DNA of 64,000 nucleotides. Origin: Rachycentron canadum (lineage: Eukaryota; Chordata; Actinopteri; Carangiformes; Rachycentridae). The position numbers and the translations under genes were made by a program. Under the pieces are notes generated by a model that saw nothing but the letters and a program-made list of their open reading frames with translations, did no database searches and was not told the origin of the DNA. The number at the start of each line of letters is the position of its first letter. Position 1 is the first letter of the stretch. The stretch is from NCBI GenBank assembly GCA_038496675.1, contig CM076663.1:12101559-12165558 (forward strand), written 5' to 3'. This document shows, in pieces, positions 56,001 through 60,356 of the stretch.

Positions 56001-57468
56001 ACGAAGAGTTGGAACAAAAGTAGTGTTGTAGTTTGTATATGGATCGAAAATAACAAAAAAGATCTGCTCCATGATCATCAAACAGTTGCACTTACCCATT
56101 TCAATGGAATCAATTTCCATCAGATGAGCACAGTTGACCTATAATATGTGACCTTAACTGCATTAATTCATGAATGACATCAGTACATGATTGTGTTTCT
56201 GCAGGTGGTGCGAGCAGCAGAAGAGACAGCAGCCATGTTGGCGACATCCATCAGTCCAGACCAGTGTATCAAGGTGTTGTGTCCCATCATCCAGTCAGCT
56301 GACTACCCCATCAACCTGGCTGCCATCAAGATGCAGACCAAAGTGGTGGAGAGGATCCCCAGAGAGGGCCTGATCAGCATGCTGCCTGAGATAGTGCCAG
56401 GACTCATTCAGGTAAAACACACACAGACAGCTCATATATTTAACTCAACTGTTAGTTTGTTTAAAAATAACCATTTGGCTCATGTCAGTGTTAAATATAT
56501 TTTCTTTAAAACATAACTTATTTTTAACTGTAAAACTGATGCACCTACTATAACCTACACATTCATACACAAATACTTTGACTCCTTTTTTCTGAATGAA
56601 GGTCTCTGCGGGTTTGTAACCTATTCTATCTGGTTGAACAGGGTTATGACAACTCTGAGAGCAGTGTAAGGAAAGCCTGTGTGTTCTGCTTGGTGGCCAT
56701 TCATGCAGTGATCGGAGAGGACCTCAAGCCACATCTCAGCCAACTCTCCAGCAGCAAGGTGCCCTGACTTTAAAGCACTTTAAACTGTGCCAGCCTGAAA
56801 ATGTCTAGTGTCTACTGCATGTTAGATCTTTTTGTCTTTACATGTCTAAACAGGTTTAGTCTGGAGTATTAAGACTTTAAAATCAGGGTTATACCTAATT
56901 TTAAATGTCTTAATGTGCAACATTACCTTAAGACATTTAAGACCTTTATTCCCTGTAATCCTTCTTTCTGTATTGAAACATACATATTCTGTCTGAATTC
57001 GATCTGCCACTACTGACATTAATAGATTTGACAGTAAAATGTTCAAAAACACTATGAAATGGACAAAAATAGAAGGTTCATCAGCTGTAGATTCATCCCA
57101 GCCTCATACCATCCACAGCAAGACATCGCAGATAAGTGATAGTCATGTGACAGACAGATACAGGTAATAATACAAATATGACACAAACTTTTACAGGGGT
57201 CAAATAAAGTTTGCCCTAGCAGTGTCAGCCAATGGTATGGAAGCAGCAGCCAACATTATCATGATCATGATAAAAATTCAACATATTAATATAATATATT
57301 GCATAGATACAAACTGTATGTGTATGAAAAACTCTTGCAACCTCTAGACACAAACATTTACATGTCCATCCTCTGTTTCTCTGTTCGCAGCTGAAGCTCT
57401 TAAATCTGTACATCAAACGTGCCCAGTCTGGCTCCAGTGGCAGTGAACCCCCAACTGAAGGCCTATAG
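6347..57468 (+). CDS. clasp2: CLASP2, CLIP-associating protein 2 (complete, 47 coding exons)
   Basis: Microtubule plus-end tracking protein that suppresses catastrophe and promotes rescue, and acts at cortex, Golgi and kinetochores. The exons listed below join in one frame to 1603 residues with all optional exons, or 1539 without exons 33 and 37. The order is TOG1 (about 8-235), TOG2 (305-545), a Ser/Arg-rich linker with two SRIP motifs that bind EB proteins, TOG3 (905-1215) and the CLIP-binding C-terminal domain (1365-1590). The end, [20 protein letters not shown], and exon joins such as [16 protein letters not shown] fit CLASP2 rather than CLASP1. Two internal first exons (25469 and 31265) provide shorter isoforms that lack TOG1. 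The next gene, UBP1, is also its neighbour in human. Confidence 0.96.
6785..6820. repeat. Perfect 13-bp inverted repeat (hairpin)
   Basis: GACTACTAGGTTG at 6785-6797 is the exact reverse complement of 6808-6820, with a 10-nt loop. Confidence 0.8.
7099..7146. repeat. (TG)24 microsatellite
   Basis: 48 bp of uninterrupted TG. It creates spurious Cys/Val and Thr/His open frames on both strands. Confidence 0.97.
8283..8313. repeat. Poly(T) tract, 31 nt
   Basis: Unbroken run of T followed by TTTG units. It could be a mononucleotide repeat or the tail of a minus-strand retro-insert, but no body is recognised beside it. Confidence 0.9.
11113..11191 (+). CDS. clasp2: CLASP2 coding exon 2
   Basis: 79 nt, phase 0 in and phase 1 out: [20 protein letters not shown] and on to YLGT. 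TOG1 HEAT helix. Acceptor TTTTGCAG, donor GTGAGA. Confidence 0.93.
13085..14160 (-). mobile_element. Decayed non-LTR retrotransposon (LINE) fragment
   Basis: Read on the minus strand, three pieces lie in the order of a fish LINE reverse-transcriptase ORF. About 13676-14065 is a linker with [20 protein letters not shown]. 13422-13619 has the fingers motif [14 protein letters not shown]. 13130-13240 has a C-terminal piece, [14 protein letters not shown]. The pieces are in different frames, and the central RT region with the catalytic aspartate motif is missing, so the copy is dead and internally deleted. The clade (L2/CR1/Rex-like) is uncertain. It is antisense within CLASP2 intron 2. Confidence 0.85.
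14552..14625 (-). repeat. Second partial copy of the LINE edge
   Basis: The stretch from CAGTACAATGAGTCTCTT to about 14625 repeats 14032-14100 with several mismatches (shared ACACACCCAGACACT-GAGCCAA-type text), about 520 bp downstream. Confidence 0.65.
14641..14655 (+). promoter_or_regulatory. CTCF-like motif, + orientation
   Basis: CCACTTGGGGGCAGT resembles the CTCF core (CCACNAGGGGGCRSY) with one mismatch in the core. Motif similarity alone. Confidence 0.35.
14827..14930 (+). CDS. clasp2: CLASP2 coding exon 3
   Basis: 104 nt, phase 1 in and 0 out: [20 protein letters not shown] and on to [11 protein letters not shown]1. The acceptor is CTCTCTGTAG. Confidence 0.93.
14931..16302 (+). other. 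CLASP2 intron 3
   Basis: 1.4 kb without an exon. Around 15340-15490 is a probable decayed fish repeat in which GTCCTGGAAAATT occurs twice (15431-15443 and 15451-15463). Confidence 0.6.
16303..16394 (+). CDS. clasp2: CLASP2 coding exon 4
   Basis: 92 nt, phase 0 in and 2 out: [20 protein letters not shown] then [25 protein letters not shown] is a highly conserved TOG1 stretch. Confidence 0.95.
16395..17717 (+). other. CLASP2 intron 4
   Basis: 1.3 kb; I see no exon or recognisable repeat. Confidence 0.6.
17718..17793 (+). CDS. clasp2: CLASP2 coding exon 5
   Basis: 76 nt, phase 2 in and 0 out: [20 protein letters not shown] then DQNPQ. TOG1 helix pair. Acceptor CTTTCAG, donor GTAAGA. Confidence 0.94.
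17794..18582 (+). other. CLASP2 intron 5
   Basis: 789 bp with a 15-nt A run at 18421-18435; otherwise nothing recognisable. Confidence 0.6.
18583..18680 (+). CDS. clasp2: CLASP2 coding exon 6
   Basis: 98 nt, phase 0 in and 2 out: [20 protein letters not shown] then [22 protein letters not shown] is a conserved TOG1 motif. Confidence 0.95.
18978..19009. repeat. (GT)16 microsatellite
   Basis: 32 bp of uninterrupted GT. Confidence 0.95.
21035..21098. repeat. (TC)32 microsatellite
   Basis: 64 bp of uninterrupted TC, the longest simple repeat in the window, followed by CCCTCCCTCC-type pyrimidine sequence. Confidence 0.97.
22116..22186 (+). CDS. clasp2: CLASP2 coding exon 7 (last alpha-specific exon)
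   Basis: 71 nt, phase 2 in and 1 out: [20 protein letters not shown] then PSH. It closes TOG1. The beta and gamma first exons also end in phase 1, so all three splice to exon 8. Confidence 0.94.
25130..25468 (+). promoter_or_regulatory. Presumed gamma promoter and 5' UTR
   Basis: Region before the MAVGDDGD start. It carries a long purine-rich GA/GGGAGG stretch (25190-25440) on the + strand and ends in CAACCATGG, a good initiation context. No TATA box is evident. The boundaries are inferred. Confidence 0.4.
25469..25493 (+). CDS. clasp2: CLASP2 alternative first coding exon, gamma type
   Basis: ATG plus 22 nt reads MAVGDDGD and one base, then GTAAGT at 25494. Joined to exon 8 it gives [16 protein letters not shown]. 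The mammalian CLASP2-gamma isoform starts MAMGDDKSFDDEES by my recall, so this is its counterpart. The phase (1) and a strong start context (ACCATGG) fit. The isoform would lack TOG1 and begin just before TOG2. Confidence 0.85.
26994..27040. repeat. (TG)n microsatellite
   Basis: 47 bp of uninterrupted TG in intron 7. Confidence 0.95.
31005..31264 (+). promoter_or_regulatory. Presumed beta promoter and 5' UTR
   Basis: Contains an inverted CCAAT box in CTGATTGGCTG (ATTGG at 31019-31023), about 245 bp before the beta ATG, followed by GGGGAGGCGGAG. The placement suits a promoter; the start site is not visible. Confidence 0.4.
31265..31298 (+). CDS. clasp2: CLASP2 alternative first coding exon, beta type
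   Basis: 34 nt: [11 protein letters not shown] plus one base, then the donor GTGAGT. Spliced to exon 8 it gives [19 protein letters not shown]. The mammalian CLASP2-beta N-terminus is MRRLICKRICDYKSF by recall: one difference in the first eleven residues. The two cysteines in this short basic leader suit palmitoylation, the reported membrane anchor of the beta form. Easily missed because it is only 34 nt. Confidence 0.9.
32286..32426 (+). CDS. clasp2: CLASP2 coding exon 8 (shared)
   Basis: 141 nt, phase 1 in and 1 out: [19 protein letters not shown] to SATGGKL. Acidic then Ser/Lys/Pro-rich linker between TOG1 and TOG2, where all N-terminal variants converge. Confidence 0.94.
   Translation: MAVLRTTTVWMGVVLPQPRLLSKSQKFPRNLQSPPLHADLALLGAS
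32427..35128 (+). other. CLASP2 intron 8
   Basis: 2.7 kb. A short CA run lies just after the donor; I recognise nothing else. Confidence 0.6.
35129..35202 (+). CDS. clasp2: CLASP2 coding exon 9
   Basis: 74 nt, phase 1 in and 0 out: [20 protein letters not shown] then [18 protein letters not shown] leads into TOG2 and is nearly invariant in CLASPs. Confidence 0.96.
35371..35463 (+). CDS. clasp2: CLASP2 coding exon 10
   Basis: 93 nt, phase 0 on both sides: [20 protein letters not shown] then [11 protein letters not shown]. First TOG2 HEAT repeat. The donor GCT|GTTAGT is weak, but it is the only one that keeps the frame and joins to LKKIR. Confidence 0.94.
35588..35733 (+). CDS. clasp2: CLASP2 coding exon 11
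   Basis: 146 nt, phase 0 in and 2 out: [51 protein letters not shown]2 core. Confidence 0.97.
35734..36082 (+). other. CLASP2 intron 11
   Basis: 349 bp, nothing recognisable. Confidence 0.6.
36083..36218 (+). CDS. clasp2: CLASP2 coding exon 12
   Basis: 136 nt, phase 2 in and 0 out: [48 protein letters not shown]2. Confidence 0.97.
36373..36443 (+). CDS. clasp2: CLASP2 coding exon 13
   Basis: 71 nt, phase 0 in and 2 out: [20 protein letters not shown] then AVR. TOG2. Confidence 0.97.
36573..36632 (+). CDS. clasp2: CLASP2 coding exon 14
   Basis: 60 nt, phase 2 on both sides: [22 protein letters not shown]2. Confidence 0.96.
36793..36870 (+). CDS. clasp2: CLASP2 coding exon 15
   Basis: 78 nt, phase 2 on both sides: [20 protein letters not shown] then RVEAR. 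TOG2. Confidence 0.96.
37054..37221 (+). CDS. clasp2: CLASP2 coding exon 16
   Basis: 168 nt, phase 2 on both sides: [20 protein letters not shown], then [20 protein letters not shown]. End of TOG2 and start of the Ser-rich linker. Confidence 0.97.
37222..37982 (+). other. CLASP2 intron 16
   Basis: 761 bp, AT-rich, with short A runs; no exon seen. Confidence 0.6.
37983..38023 (+). CDS. clasp2: CLASP2 coding exon 17
   Basis: 41 nt, phase 2 in and 1 out: [13 protein letters not shown]. Matches the vertebrate RPxSxKWS segment; switches the downstream exons to phase 1. Confidence 0.92.
38024..38474 (+). other. CLASP2 intron 17
   Basis: A CA/CG repeat occupies 38039-38073 and a long pyrimidine TCC-rich tract 38425-38474 leads into the exon 18 acceptor. 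The tract encodes spurious Pro/Glu-rich frames. Confidence 0.75.
38475..38627 (+). CDS. clasp2: CLASP2 coding exon 18
   Basis: 153 nt, phase 1 on both sides: [20 protein letters not shown] then VDVNAAA and [23 protein letters not shown] is the conserved linker motif. Confidence 0.95.
38628..39285 (+). other. CLASP2 intron 18
   Basis: 658 bp. A short tandem AGCTTAGC repeat lies near 38712-38735; the 3' half is a pyrimidine-rich run-up to microexon 19. Confidence 0.6.
39286..39309 (+). CDS. clasp2: CLASP2 coding exon 19 (24-nt microexon)
   Basis: Phase 1 on both sides; adds DDASDKTD plus a Gly codon base. The mammalian form has EDTSDKLDG here. Acceptor CTAAAG, donor GTAAGA. Skipping 19 and 20 would give SYSSLGRVRTK, the CLASP1-like join. 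Confidence 0.85.
39310..39675 (+). other. CLASP2 intron 19
   Basis: 366 bp; holds the CTCF-like motif at 39435-39449 and no exon. Confidence 0.6.
39435..39449 (-). promoter_or_regulatory. CTCF-like motif, minus orientation
   Basis: CAGCGCCCCCTGCTG; its reverse complement CAGCAGGGGGCGCTG is a strong match to the CTCF core. Motif only; no occupancy evidence. Confidence 0.45.
39676..39693 (+). CDS. clasp2: CLASP2 coding exon 20 (18-nt microexon)
   Basis: Phase 1 on both sides; gives G-TRSDN between DKTD and GRVRTK, where mammals have GTASEDGRVR. Acceptor TCTGTAG, donor GTAAGA. Confidence 0.78.
39694..40378 (+). other. CLASP2 intron 20
   Basis: 685 bp, nothing recognisable. Confidence 0.6.
40379..40480 (+). 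CDS. clasp2: CLASP2 coding exon 21
   Basis: 102 nt, phase 1 on both sides: [20 protein letters not shown] then [28 protein letters not shown] is almost invariant in CLASP2. Confidence 0.95.
40712..40738 (+). CDS. clasp2: CLASP2 coding exon 22 (27-nt cassette)
   Basis: Phase 1 on both sides; inserts RSDESDCTP after SQSQ. Acceptor CCTTCAG, donor GTATTC (weak). Not in the mammalian sequence I recall; skipping it with exon 23 restores [13 protein letters not shown]. Confidence 0.62.
40739..41694 (+). other. CLASP2 intron 22
   Basis: 956 bp; no exon or repeat recognised. Confidence 0.6.
41695..41721 (+). CDS. clasp2: CLASP2 coding exon 23 (27-nt cassette)
   Basis: Phase 1 on both sides; reads GSQSATPVG. 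Acceptor GGCTCAG, donor GTAAGA. Frame-neutral, so probably an optional exon. Confidence 0.6.
41722..43424 (+). other. CLASP2 intron 23
   Basis: 1.7 kb. 42019-42330 looks like a decayed fish interspersed repeat. A short GT run lies near 42680. No exon seen. Confidence 0.55.
42019..42330. mobile_element. Possible decayed interspersed repeat
   Basis: Phrases such as TAGCACCTTTTATAACA and GGTAGCCAATATAATGAC resemble a repeat class seen across fish genomes. Ends and family are not resolved. Confidence 0.35.
43425..43604 (+). CDS. clasp2: CLASP2 coding exon 24 (first SxIP motif)
   Basis: 180 nt, phase 1 on both sides: [20 protein letters not shown], then [24 protein letters not shown] at 43544-43555 is the EB1-binding SxIP motif. 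The serines spaced four apart ([10 protein letters not shown]) match the region controlled by GSK3 in mammals. Confidence 0.95.
43864..43908 (+). CDS. clasp2: CLASP2 coding exon 25 (45-nt cassette)
   Basis: Phase 1 on both sides: [15 protein letters not shown]. Acceptor CCTCTAG, donor GTAAGG. Exon 24 can also join exon 26 directly to give [14 protein letters not shown], as in mammals, so this exon is probably optional. Confidence 0.68.
43909..45165 (+). other. CLASP2 intron 25
   Basis: 1.26 kb, pyrimidine-rich at both ends; no exon recognised. Confidence 0.6.
45166..45273 (+). CDS. clasp2: CLASP2 coding exon 26 (second SxIP motif)
   Basis: 108 nt, phase 1 on both sides: [20 protein letters not shown] then [16 protein letters not shown]. 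The second SRIP motif is at 45174-45185. Confidence 0.97.
45274..45584 (+). other. CLASP2 intron 26
   Basis: 311 bp; nothing recognisable. Confidence 0.6.
45585..45647 (+). CDS. clasp2: CLASP2 coding exon 27
   Basis: 63 nt, phase 1 on both sides: [27 protein letters not shown] is conserved in CLASP2 and absent from CLASP1 as I recall it. Confidence 0.92.
45648..46281 (+). other. CLASP2 intron 27
   Basis: 634 bp with T-rich runs (about 45800-45860 and 46213-46229); no exon. Confidence 0.6.
46282..46388 (+). CDS. clasp2: CLASP2 coding exon 28
   Basis: 107 nt, phase 1 in and 0 out: [20 protein letters not shown] then [16 protein letters not shown]. Last exon of the phase-1 block. Confidence 0.96.
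46544..46567 (+). CDS. clasp2: CLASP2 coding exon 29 (24-nt microexon)
   Basis: Phase 0 on both sides: LLGDMRSK between ADAL and [14 protein letters not shown]1 has LLGDIRTK at this point by recall. Acceptor CTGTCAG, donor GTCAGC. Probably regulated. Confidence 0.85.
46710..46865 (+). CDS. clasp2: CLASP2 coding exon 30
   Basis: 156 nt, phase 0 on both sides: [50 protein letters not shown]. The donor GAG|GTTTGA is weak. Confidence 0.96.
46866..47257 (+). other. CLASP2 intron 30
   Basis: 392 bp; nothing recognisable. Confidence 0.6.
47258..47349 (+). CDS. clasp2: CLASP2 coding exon 31
   Basis: 92 nt, phase 0 in and 2 out: [20 protein letters not shown] then [10 protein letters not shown]. 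First HEAT repeat of TOG3. Confidence 0.97.
47456..47519 (+). CDS. clasp2: CLASP2 coding exon 32
   Basis: 64 nt, phase 2 in and 0 out: [20 protein letters not shown] then K. TOG3. Confidence 0.97.
47520..48248 (+). other. CLASP2 intron 32
   Basis: 729 bp; short CA runs; no exon. Confidence 0.6.
48249..48308 (+). CDS. clasp2: CLASP2 coding exon 33 (60-nt cassette in TOG3)
   Basis: Phase 0 on both sides: [12 protein letters not shown] then GISSASFK. It lies between DPHSK and VFSMFLETL, inside TOG3. Acceptor ATTTCAG, donor GTACTG. The stretch is Ser/Gly-rich, unlike the helical neighbours, so it would form a loop insertion. Optional by its symmetry and by its absence from the main mammalian form I recall. 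Confidence 0.8.
48599..48601 (+). CDS. clasp2: CLASP2 coding exon 34 (candidate 3-nt microexon, AGA = Arg)
   Basis: The sequence CTCTCTGTAG|AGA|GTAAGT has a good acceptor and a consensus donor around a single Arg codon. Flanking exons are phase 0. The usual CLASP sequence at this junction is DPH-S/G-K-R-VFSMF; exon 32 ends with K and exon 35 begins with V, so the Arg is missing unless this triplet is spliced in. Confidence 0.65.
48602..49092 (+). other. CLASP2 intron 34
   Basis: 491 bp; nothing further recognised. Confidence 0.55.
49093..49256 (+). CDS. clasp2: CLASP2 coding exon 35
   Basis: 164 nt, phase 0 in and 2 out: [57 protein letters not shown]3 core. Confidence 0.98.
49257..49714 (+). 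other. CLASP2 intron 35
   Basis: 458 bp; nothing recognisable. Confidence 0.6.
49715..49793 (+). CDS. clasp2: CLASP2 coding exon 36
   Basis: 79 nt, phase 2 in and 0 out: [20 protein letters not shown] then QTPNLK. TOG3. Confidence 0.97.
49794..51247 (+). other. CLASP2 intron 36
   Basis: 1.45 kb; mostly the terminal-inverted-repeat element at 50368-51096, then a pyrimidine tract leading to cassette exon 37. Confidence 0.65.
50368..51096. mobile_element. Non-autonomous DNA-transposon-like element
   Basis: The ends are inverted: GGCTTGGGCAATG at 50368-50380 and CATTACCGCCCAAGCC at 51081-51096. The 729-bp interior is AT-rich and non-coding. A fish repeat with GGCTTGGGC ends is common by recall; the family and target-site duplication are not resolved. 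Confidence 0.6.
51248..51379 (+). CDS. clasp2: CLASP2 coding exon 37 (candidate 132-nt GC-rich cassette in TOG3)
   Basis: 132 nt = 44 codons with no stop, bounded by a long TC acceptor tract (CTCTCTCTCTGAAG) and the donor CAG|GTCAGT. It lies between two phase-0 exons, so it is frame-neutral. The insert is basic and Arg/Gly-rich ([11 protein letters not shown]) and then reads [11 protein letters not shown] to AWSQSSQ. Placed between QTPNLK and [10 protein letters not shown], it would add a large loop to TOG3. I do not recall this peptide from mammals. An upstream in-frame ATG at 51215 also allows a first-exon reading. Confidence 0.6.
51380..51888 (+). other. CLASP2 intron 37
   Basis: 509 bp; nothing recognisable beyond the donor-side GC-rich edge. 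Confidence 0.55.
51889..52032 (+). CDS. clasp2: CLASP2 coding exon 38
   Basis: 144 nt, phase 0 on both sides: [51 protein letters not shown]3. Confidence 0.98.
52183..52326 (+). CDS. clasp2: CLASP2 coding exon 39
   Basis: 144 nt, phase 0 on both sides: [48 protein letters not shown]. End of TOG3. Confidence 0.98.
52467..52573 (+). CDS. clasp2: CLASP2 coding exon 40
   Basis: 107 nt, phase 0 in and 2 out: [20 protein letters not shown] then [15 protein letters not shown]. Ser/Pro-rich linker. Confidence 0.95.
52574..53001 (+). other. CLASP2 intron 40
   Basis: 428 bp; nothing recognisable. Confidence 0.6.
53002..53143 (+). CDS. clasp2: CLASP2 coding exon 41
   Basis: 142 nt, phase 2 in and 0 out: [40 protein letters not shown]. 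Conserved CLASP segment. Confidence 0.97.
53144..55218 (+). other. CLASP2 intron 41
   Basis: 2.1 kb of AT-rich sequence; no exon, RNA gene or clear repeat seen. Confidence 0.6.
55219..55414 (+). CDS. clasp2: CLASP2 coding exon 42
   Basis: 196 nt, phase 0 in and 1 out: [67 protein letters not shown] is CLASP-typical; the rest is a variable linker. Confidence 0.94.
55518..55711 (+). CDS. clasp2: CLASP2 coding exon 43
   Basis: 194 nt, phase 1 in and 0 out: [54 protein letters not shown]. Start of the C-terminal CLIP-binding HEAT domain. Confidence 0.97.
55804..55932 (+). CDS. clasp2: CLASP2 coding exon 44
   Basis: 129 nt, phase 0 on both sides: [43 protein letters not shown]. Confidence 0.97.
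56205..56411 (+). CDS. clasp2: CLASP2 coding exon 45
   Basis: 207 nt, phase 0 on both sides: [69 protein letters not shown]. Confidence 0.98.
56642..56758 (+). CDS. clasp2: CLASP2 coding exon 46
   Basis: 117 nt, phase 0 on both sides: [39 protein letters not shown]. The donor GTGCCC is weak. Confidence 0.98.
56759..57390 (+). other. CLASP2 last intron
   Basis: 632 bp; carries the perfect inverted repeat at 56901-56940, otherwise nothing recognised. Confidence 0.6.
56901..56940. repeat. Perfect 13-bp inverted repeat
   Basis: TTAAATGTCTTAA at 56901-56913 is the exact reverse complement of 56928-56940, with a 14-nt loop. Probably part of a decayed fish repeat. Confidence 0.75.
57391..57468 (+). 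CDS. clasp2: CLASP2 terminal coding exon 47
   Basis: [20 protein letters not shown] then PTEGL and TAG at 57466-57468. [15 protein letters not shown] aligns with the CLASP2 tail (IKRAQTGSGGADPTT by recall), not the Asn/Ser-rich CLASP1 tail. Confidence 0.97.
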   Translation: MKLLNLYIKRAQSGSSGSEPPTEGL

Positions 57469-58930
57469 GAGACACAGCACCCTCCCATGGGACAACCACA
57501 GAACTGCAGCTCTGCCCACCAAACATAAAACATTTGTTCATGTGCTCACATCCACACAGACTGAGAATAAAACAGACATGCTAACACTCTTTCACAGGAG
57601 CAAACTGCTTACATCTACACGTACGCTTCCACTCTGGACACAGAGTGACTAACACACATGCTTAGGTACACACGGTCCTCACACATTTACTGCCACATGG
57701 CAAGATGGGAGTTGCGGTGCAAAGGAGAGTTGTTCTCCTGACACATCGCTGAGGAGCAACCCTGATTTCAGACTGAACTGAACCCTTAATTCGCACTAAA
57801 CATAAACAGATGCACACATACAGTTACAAACTCCACCCAGGTTTAATCACAAGGATGAAGATATGAAATATCTGTCCTTTCCACTCTCCTTTATATCTCG
57901 AACACAACAGTATCCCCTCCAAACAAATCTTGATGTCAACAGGAAATGGTCATCTGCATGGTTCTCATTTTTCCGGGGGGTGGGGAGAGGGGCAACATCC
58001 ATCAAACAGCGCTGAGACGAACAAACAGTGACGTTGTTGTTTTCTTCTTGATCAGTGAGTAACTGGGGCCAGGTAGACGGGAATGTAAATTTGCATTGTG
58101 TCATAGTTTGAATTTATTTTATGCAATGAGGTTTTACTGCAGCAGTTTTTAACGTCTGGTATTTTCTCTCGCACACACACATGAACATACACGTTCTCTC
58201 TTTCAAAAAGGTGCTGATGGGCCGAAAAGGTACGACCACCAACCCTGCAGAGTACTAACGCGTGTCACAGTGGGTCATACCTGCTCTTAGCAAACACAGG
58301 ACATTGGCAGATTCTAAAGTATAGGAGGCATTATGTGCTTGGCTATGCATGAGACTAAATTTAAAAAATAACTTTTTATCGGGGGCCTATTGACAGTCAG
58401 AACAGTGTGACTGGGGTTTTAAATTAATGTGAAAATGTCCACCCCTTTCAGATAACTCCATGGTGTCCTCCCATTTCTCCCAGCTCATCTTGGATCAGTC
58501 CACTTCTGGGCAACATTAAGAAGATGGGTGCGTGCTGCTTTACTATATGAAGTATGACAGGACATGGCTTATTATCACATAGTGGATATGTACCGATATA
58601 TGATATTAAAATGGAAAACCCAATAACGGTGTCATTTAGGAGAGTCGCCCAGGGGGTGCACACGCGTACCTGTGCCCATCCTTGTTTTTATTTTTTCCCT
58701 CTTTCTCTCTCTCTGTTGCGCGTGCCGTAGTCTCTCTCACACTTATTTTTCTCTGCTGAGAAATTTGTAGAAATGTATTATTTACAGCTCTGAAAAAAAA
58801 TTGTCATGTCACCCTTTTCTCCTCTTCATCGTGTCTTTCTTTCCTTCCTCTTGTAACATTCTAGTTTTCACTGTTGTGTTTACTCTGTGCATTTACAAAG
58901 CTGTGCTTACAATAAAATAAAGATCTTGTA
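57469..58930 (+). other. CLASP2 3' UTR
   Basis: About 1.45 kb from the stop codon to the AATAAAATAAA signal. No further open frame of interest. Confidence 0.7.
58911..58921 (+). terminator. CLASP2 poly(A) signal
   Basis: Two overlapping AATAAA hexamers (58911 and 58916), followed within 45 bp by TCTGTGATTTTT, a suitable downstream element. Confidence 0.7.
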
Positions 58931-60100
58931 CAGATAATGATAAGCCCTGCCTCTGTGATTTTTGCAGTGGGAAAGAGTACCATGGAGAGAAGCGGTAGTC
59001 AAAGCTGGAAAATTGGTGAATTAGTCCATTTTCCAAGCAACACCACCAAACACTCTCTGGTCCCAGCTTCTCCAACATTGGCATTTTCTCCTGGGAGCAG
59101 AGAGCAAGAAAATGCGCAGGTGTTCACAGCGTGTACTAGTTGATAAGGCGGGTTTACACAGACGTGGTGCAAAAGATAACATTTGTGTCTTATGCAACAT
59201 AGTTATTTGAGAAACTGGTGCTGAATTTCATGTATGCATCTGCTCTCTGGGCTGTAAATATAGGTGCAGCTAAAGCGGGTCCCAGATACGTACCAGTCTG
59301 ACATGTAAACCCCCTGACCTCCCTGCAGCCACCTAACTGCCAAGTCCCCACTCTGTCCTCAAAACAATTCCCTTCTTAGGAAAACATATCAGTTATATTT
59401 AAGGAGCGGAGGACACATGGCTGGTCATCCACAAGCTGAGGTGAAGTGGAGCCAGAATATTTACTGAAGTACTTAAGCACAGTTTGGATGTACTTACTTA
59501 GTATTGCCATTTTATGTTGCATTATTACCCCCACAACATTTTTCACAAAAATATTGCACTTTACTCTGCAATGGTTTTTTTGCAGATTCAATTTTATATT
59601 AAAACTTTCAAATTATGATGCATTGTCCTGGATTAAATTACACAACACAATACAAAGTGGTCAGAATCACCACCAGTTGTAAAGGAAGTACCAGTAATAA
59701 TCCAAAAATATAAAACTGTAAATAATAATTCTTCACTCTTACTATTACTTACATTTTCAATAATACTTTTAAATGCTACTTGTGAGGAAGTTTTATTAAT
59801 TGTATCAGTAAAGTGTCGCCACTTGTTTAATATCATTCTTCTTTAGGTGTAAATATAATTGGAGTATGTGCAGCAAGATGTTTGGCCCATGAAGTTGAAG
59901 CTTATTATATATTATGTTTTGCTCTTCAGTGTGTGCTGACGTCTGTATCCTGAACTGTGGGACAGGGTGATAATAATCGAGCCTTAAGGCGGGTCTTCCC
60001 CCTGGAGCCAAAATAGCGTGTATACCCTGCTCGGAAAGACTTCGCCACCCTCAGACTTGACCGTGCGCCACAAACCAGTGTCCGACAGGTGGATAATTAT
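58931..60100. other. Intergenic CLASP2-UBP1
   Basis: No gene recognised. 59450-59790 is an interspersed repeat; the rest is unremarkable until CpG density rises after about 60040. Confidence 0.6.
59450..59790. mobile_element. Teleost interspersed repeat (non-autonomous)
   Basis: Runs such as GAAGTACTTAAGCACAGTTT, GCATTGTCCTGGATTAAATT and AGTAATAATCCAAAAATATA closely resemble a fish repeat rich in AAGTACTT motifs that I recognise from many genomes. Ends and superfamily are not determined. Confidence 0.6.
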
Positions 60101-60282
60101 TGACCAGAGGACCCACACAGCGAGTCTGCAAACAACTGCGGTGCACGGGGCGGCTCCTGTTTTCGACACCGGCCTGAATCAAACATGAGCTCCCGCTTGG
60201 GCGCCCTCGGTACCGGGCAGGGTCGCGTGTGTTTGCGGCAGGAGTGAGGCGCACTGAGGGGGGACAGCTGCTGTGGGACACG
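60040..60282 (+). promoter_or_regulatory. Presumed upstream UBP1 promoter and 5' UTR
   Basis: CpG-rich stretch (GGGGCGGCTCC, GGGCGCCCTCGG) directly before the MLFW start exon. No TATA box seen. Confidence 0.45.
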
Positions 60283-60356
60283 ATGTTGTTCTGGCAGTCT
60301 TACACTGAAAACTTCCGAGCTCCCGTCCAGAGACTCGGCAGCAGCACTTACACACG
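60283..60356 (+). CDS. ubp1: UBP1 alternative first coding exon (MLFW type)
   Basis: 74 nt: MLFWQSYTENFRAPVQRLGS then STYT plus two bases, followed by the donor GTATGA. It ends in the same phase (2) as the standard UBP1 start exon at 61880, so both can join the next exon, which in this family begins with DVLALPIFKQ. The paralogue TFCP2L1 starts MLFWHTQPEHYN and reaches YLRDVLALP by recall; the join here would read TYT-R-DVLALP. Tentative, because the next exon is outside the window. Confidence 0.65.

Noticed and set aside
6347..57468. Identity as CLASP1
   Set aside because: Some residues (such as [11 protein letters not shown] and LLGDMRSK) look CLASP1-like, but [17 protein letters not shown], the beta and gamma leaders, the C-terminus and adjacent UBP1 fit CLASP2.
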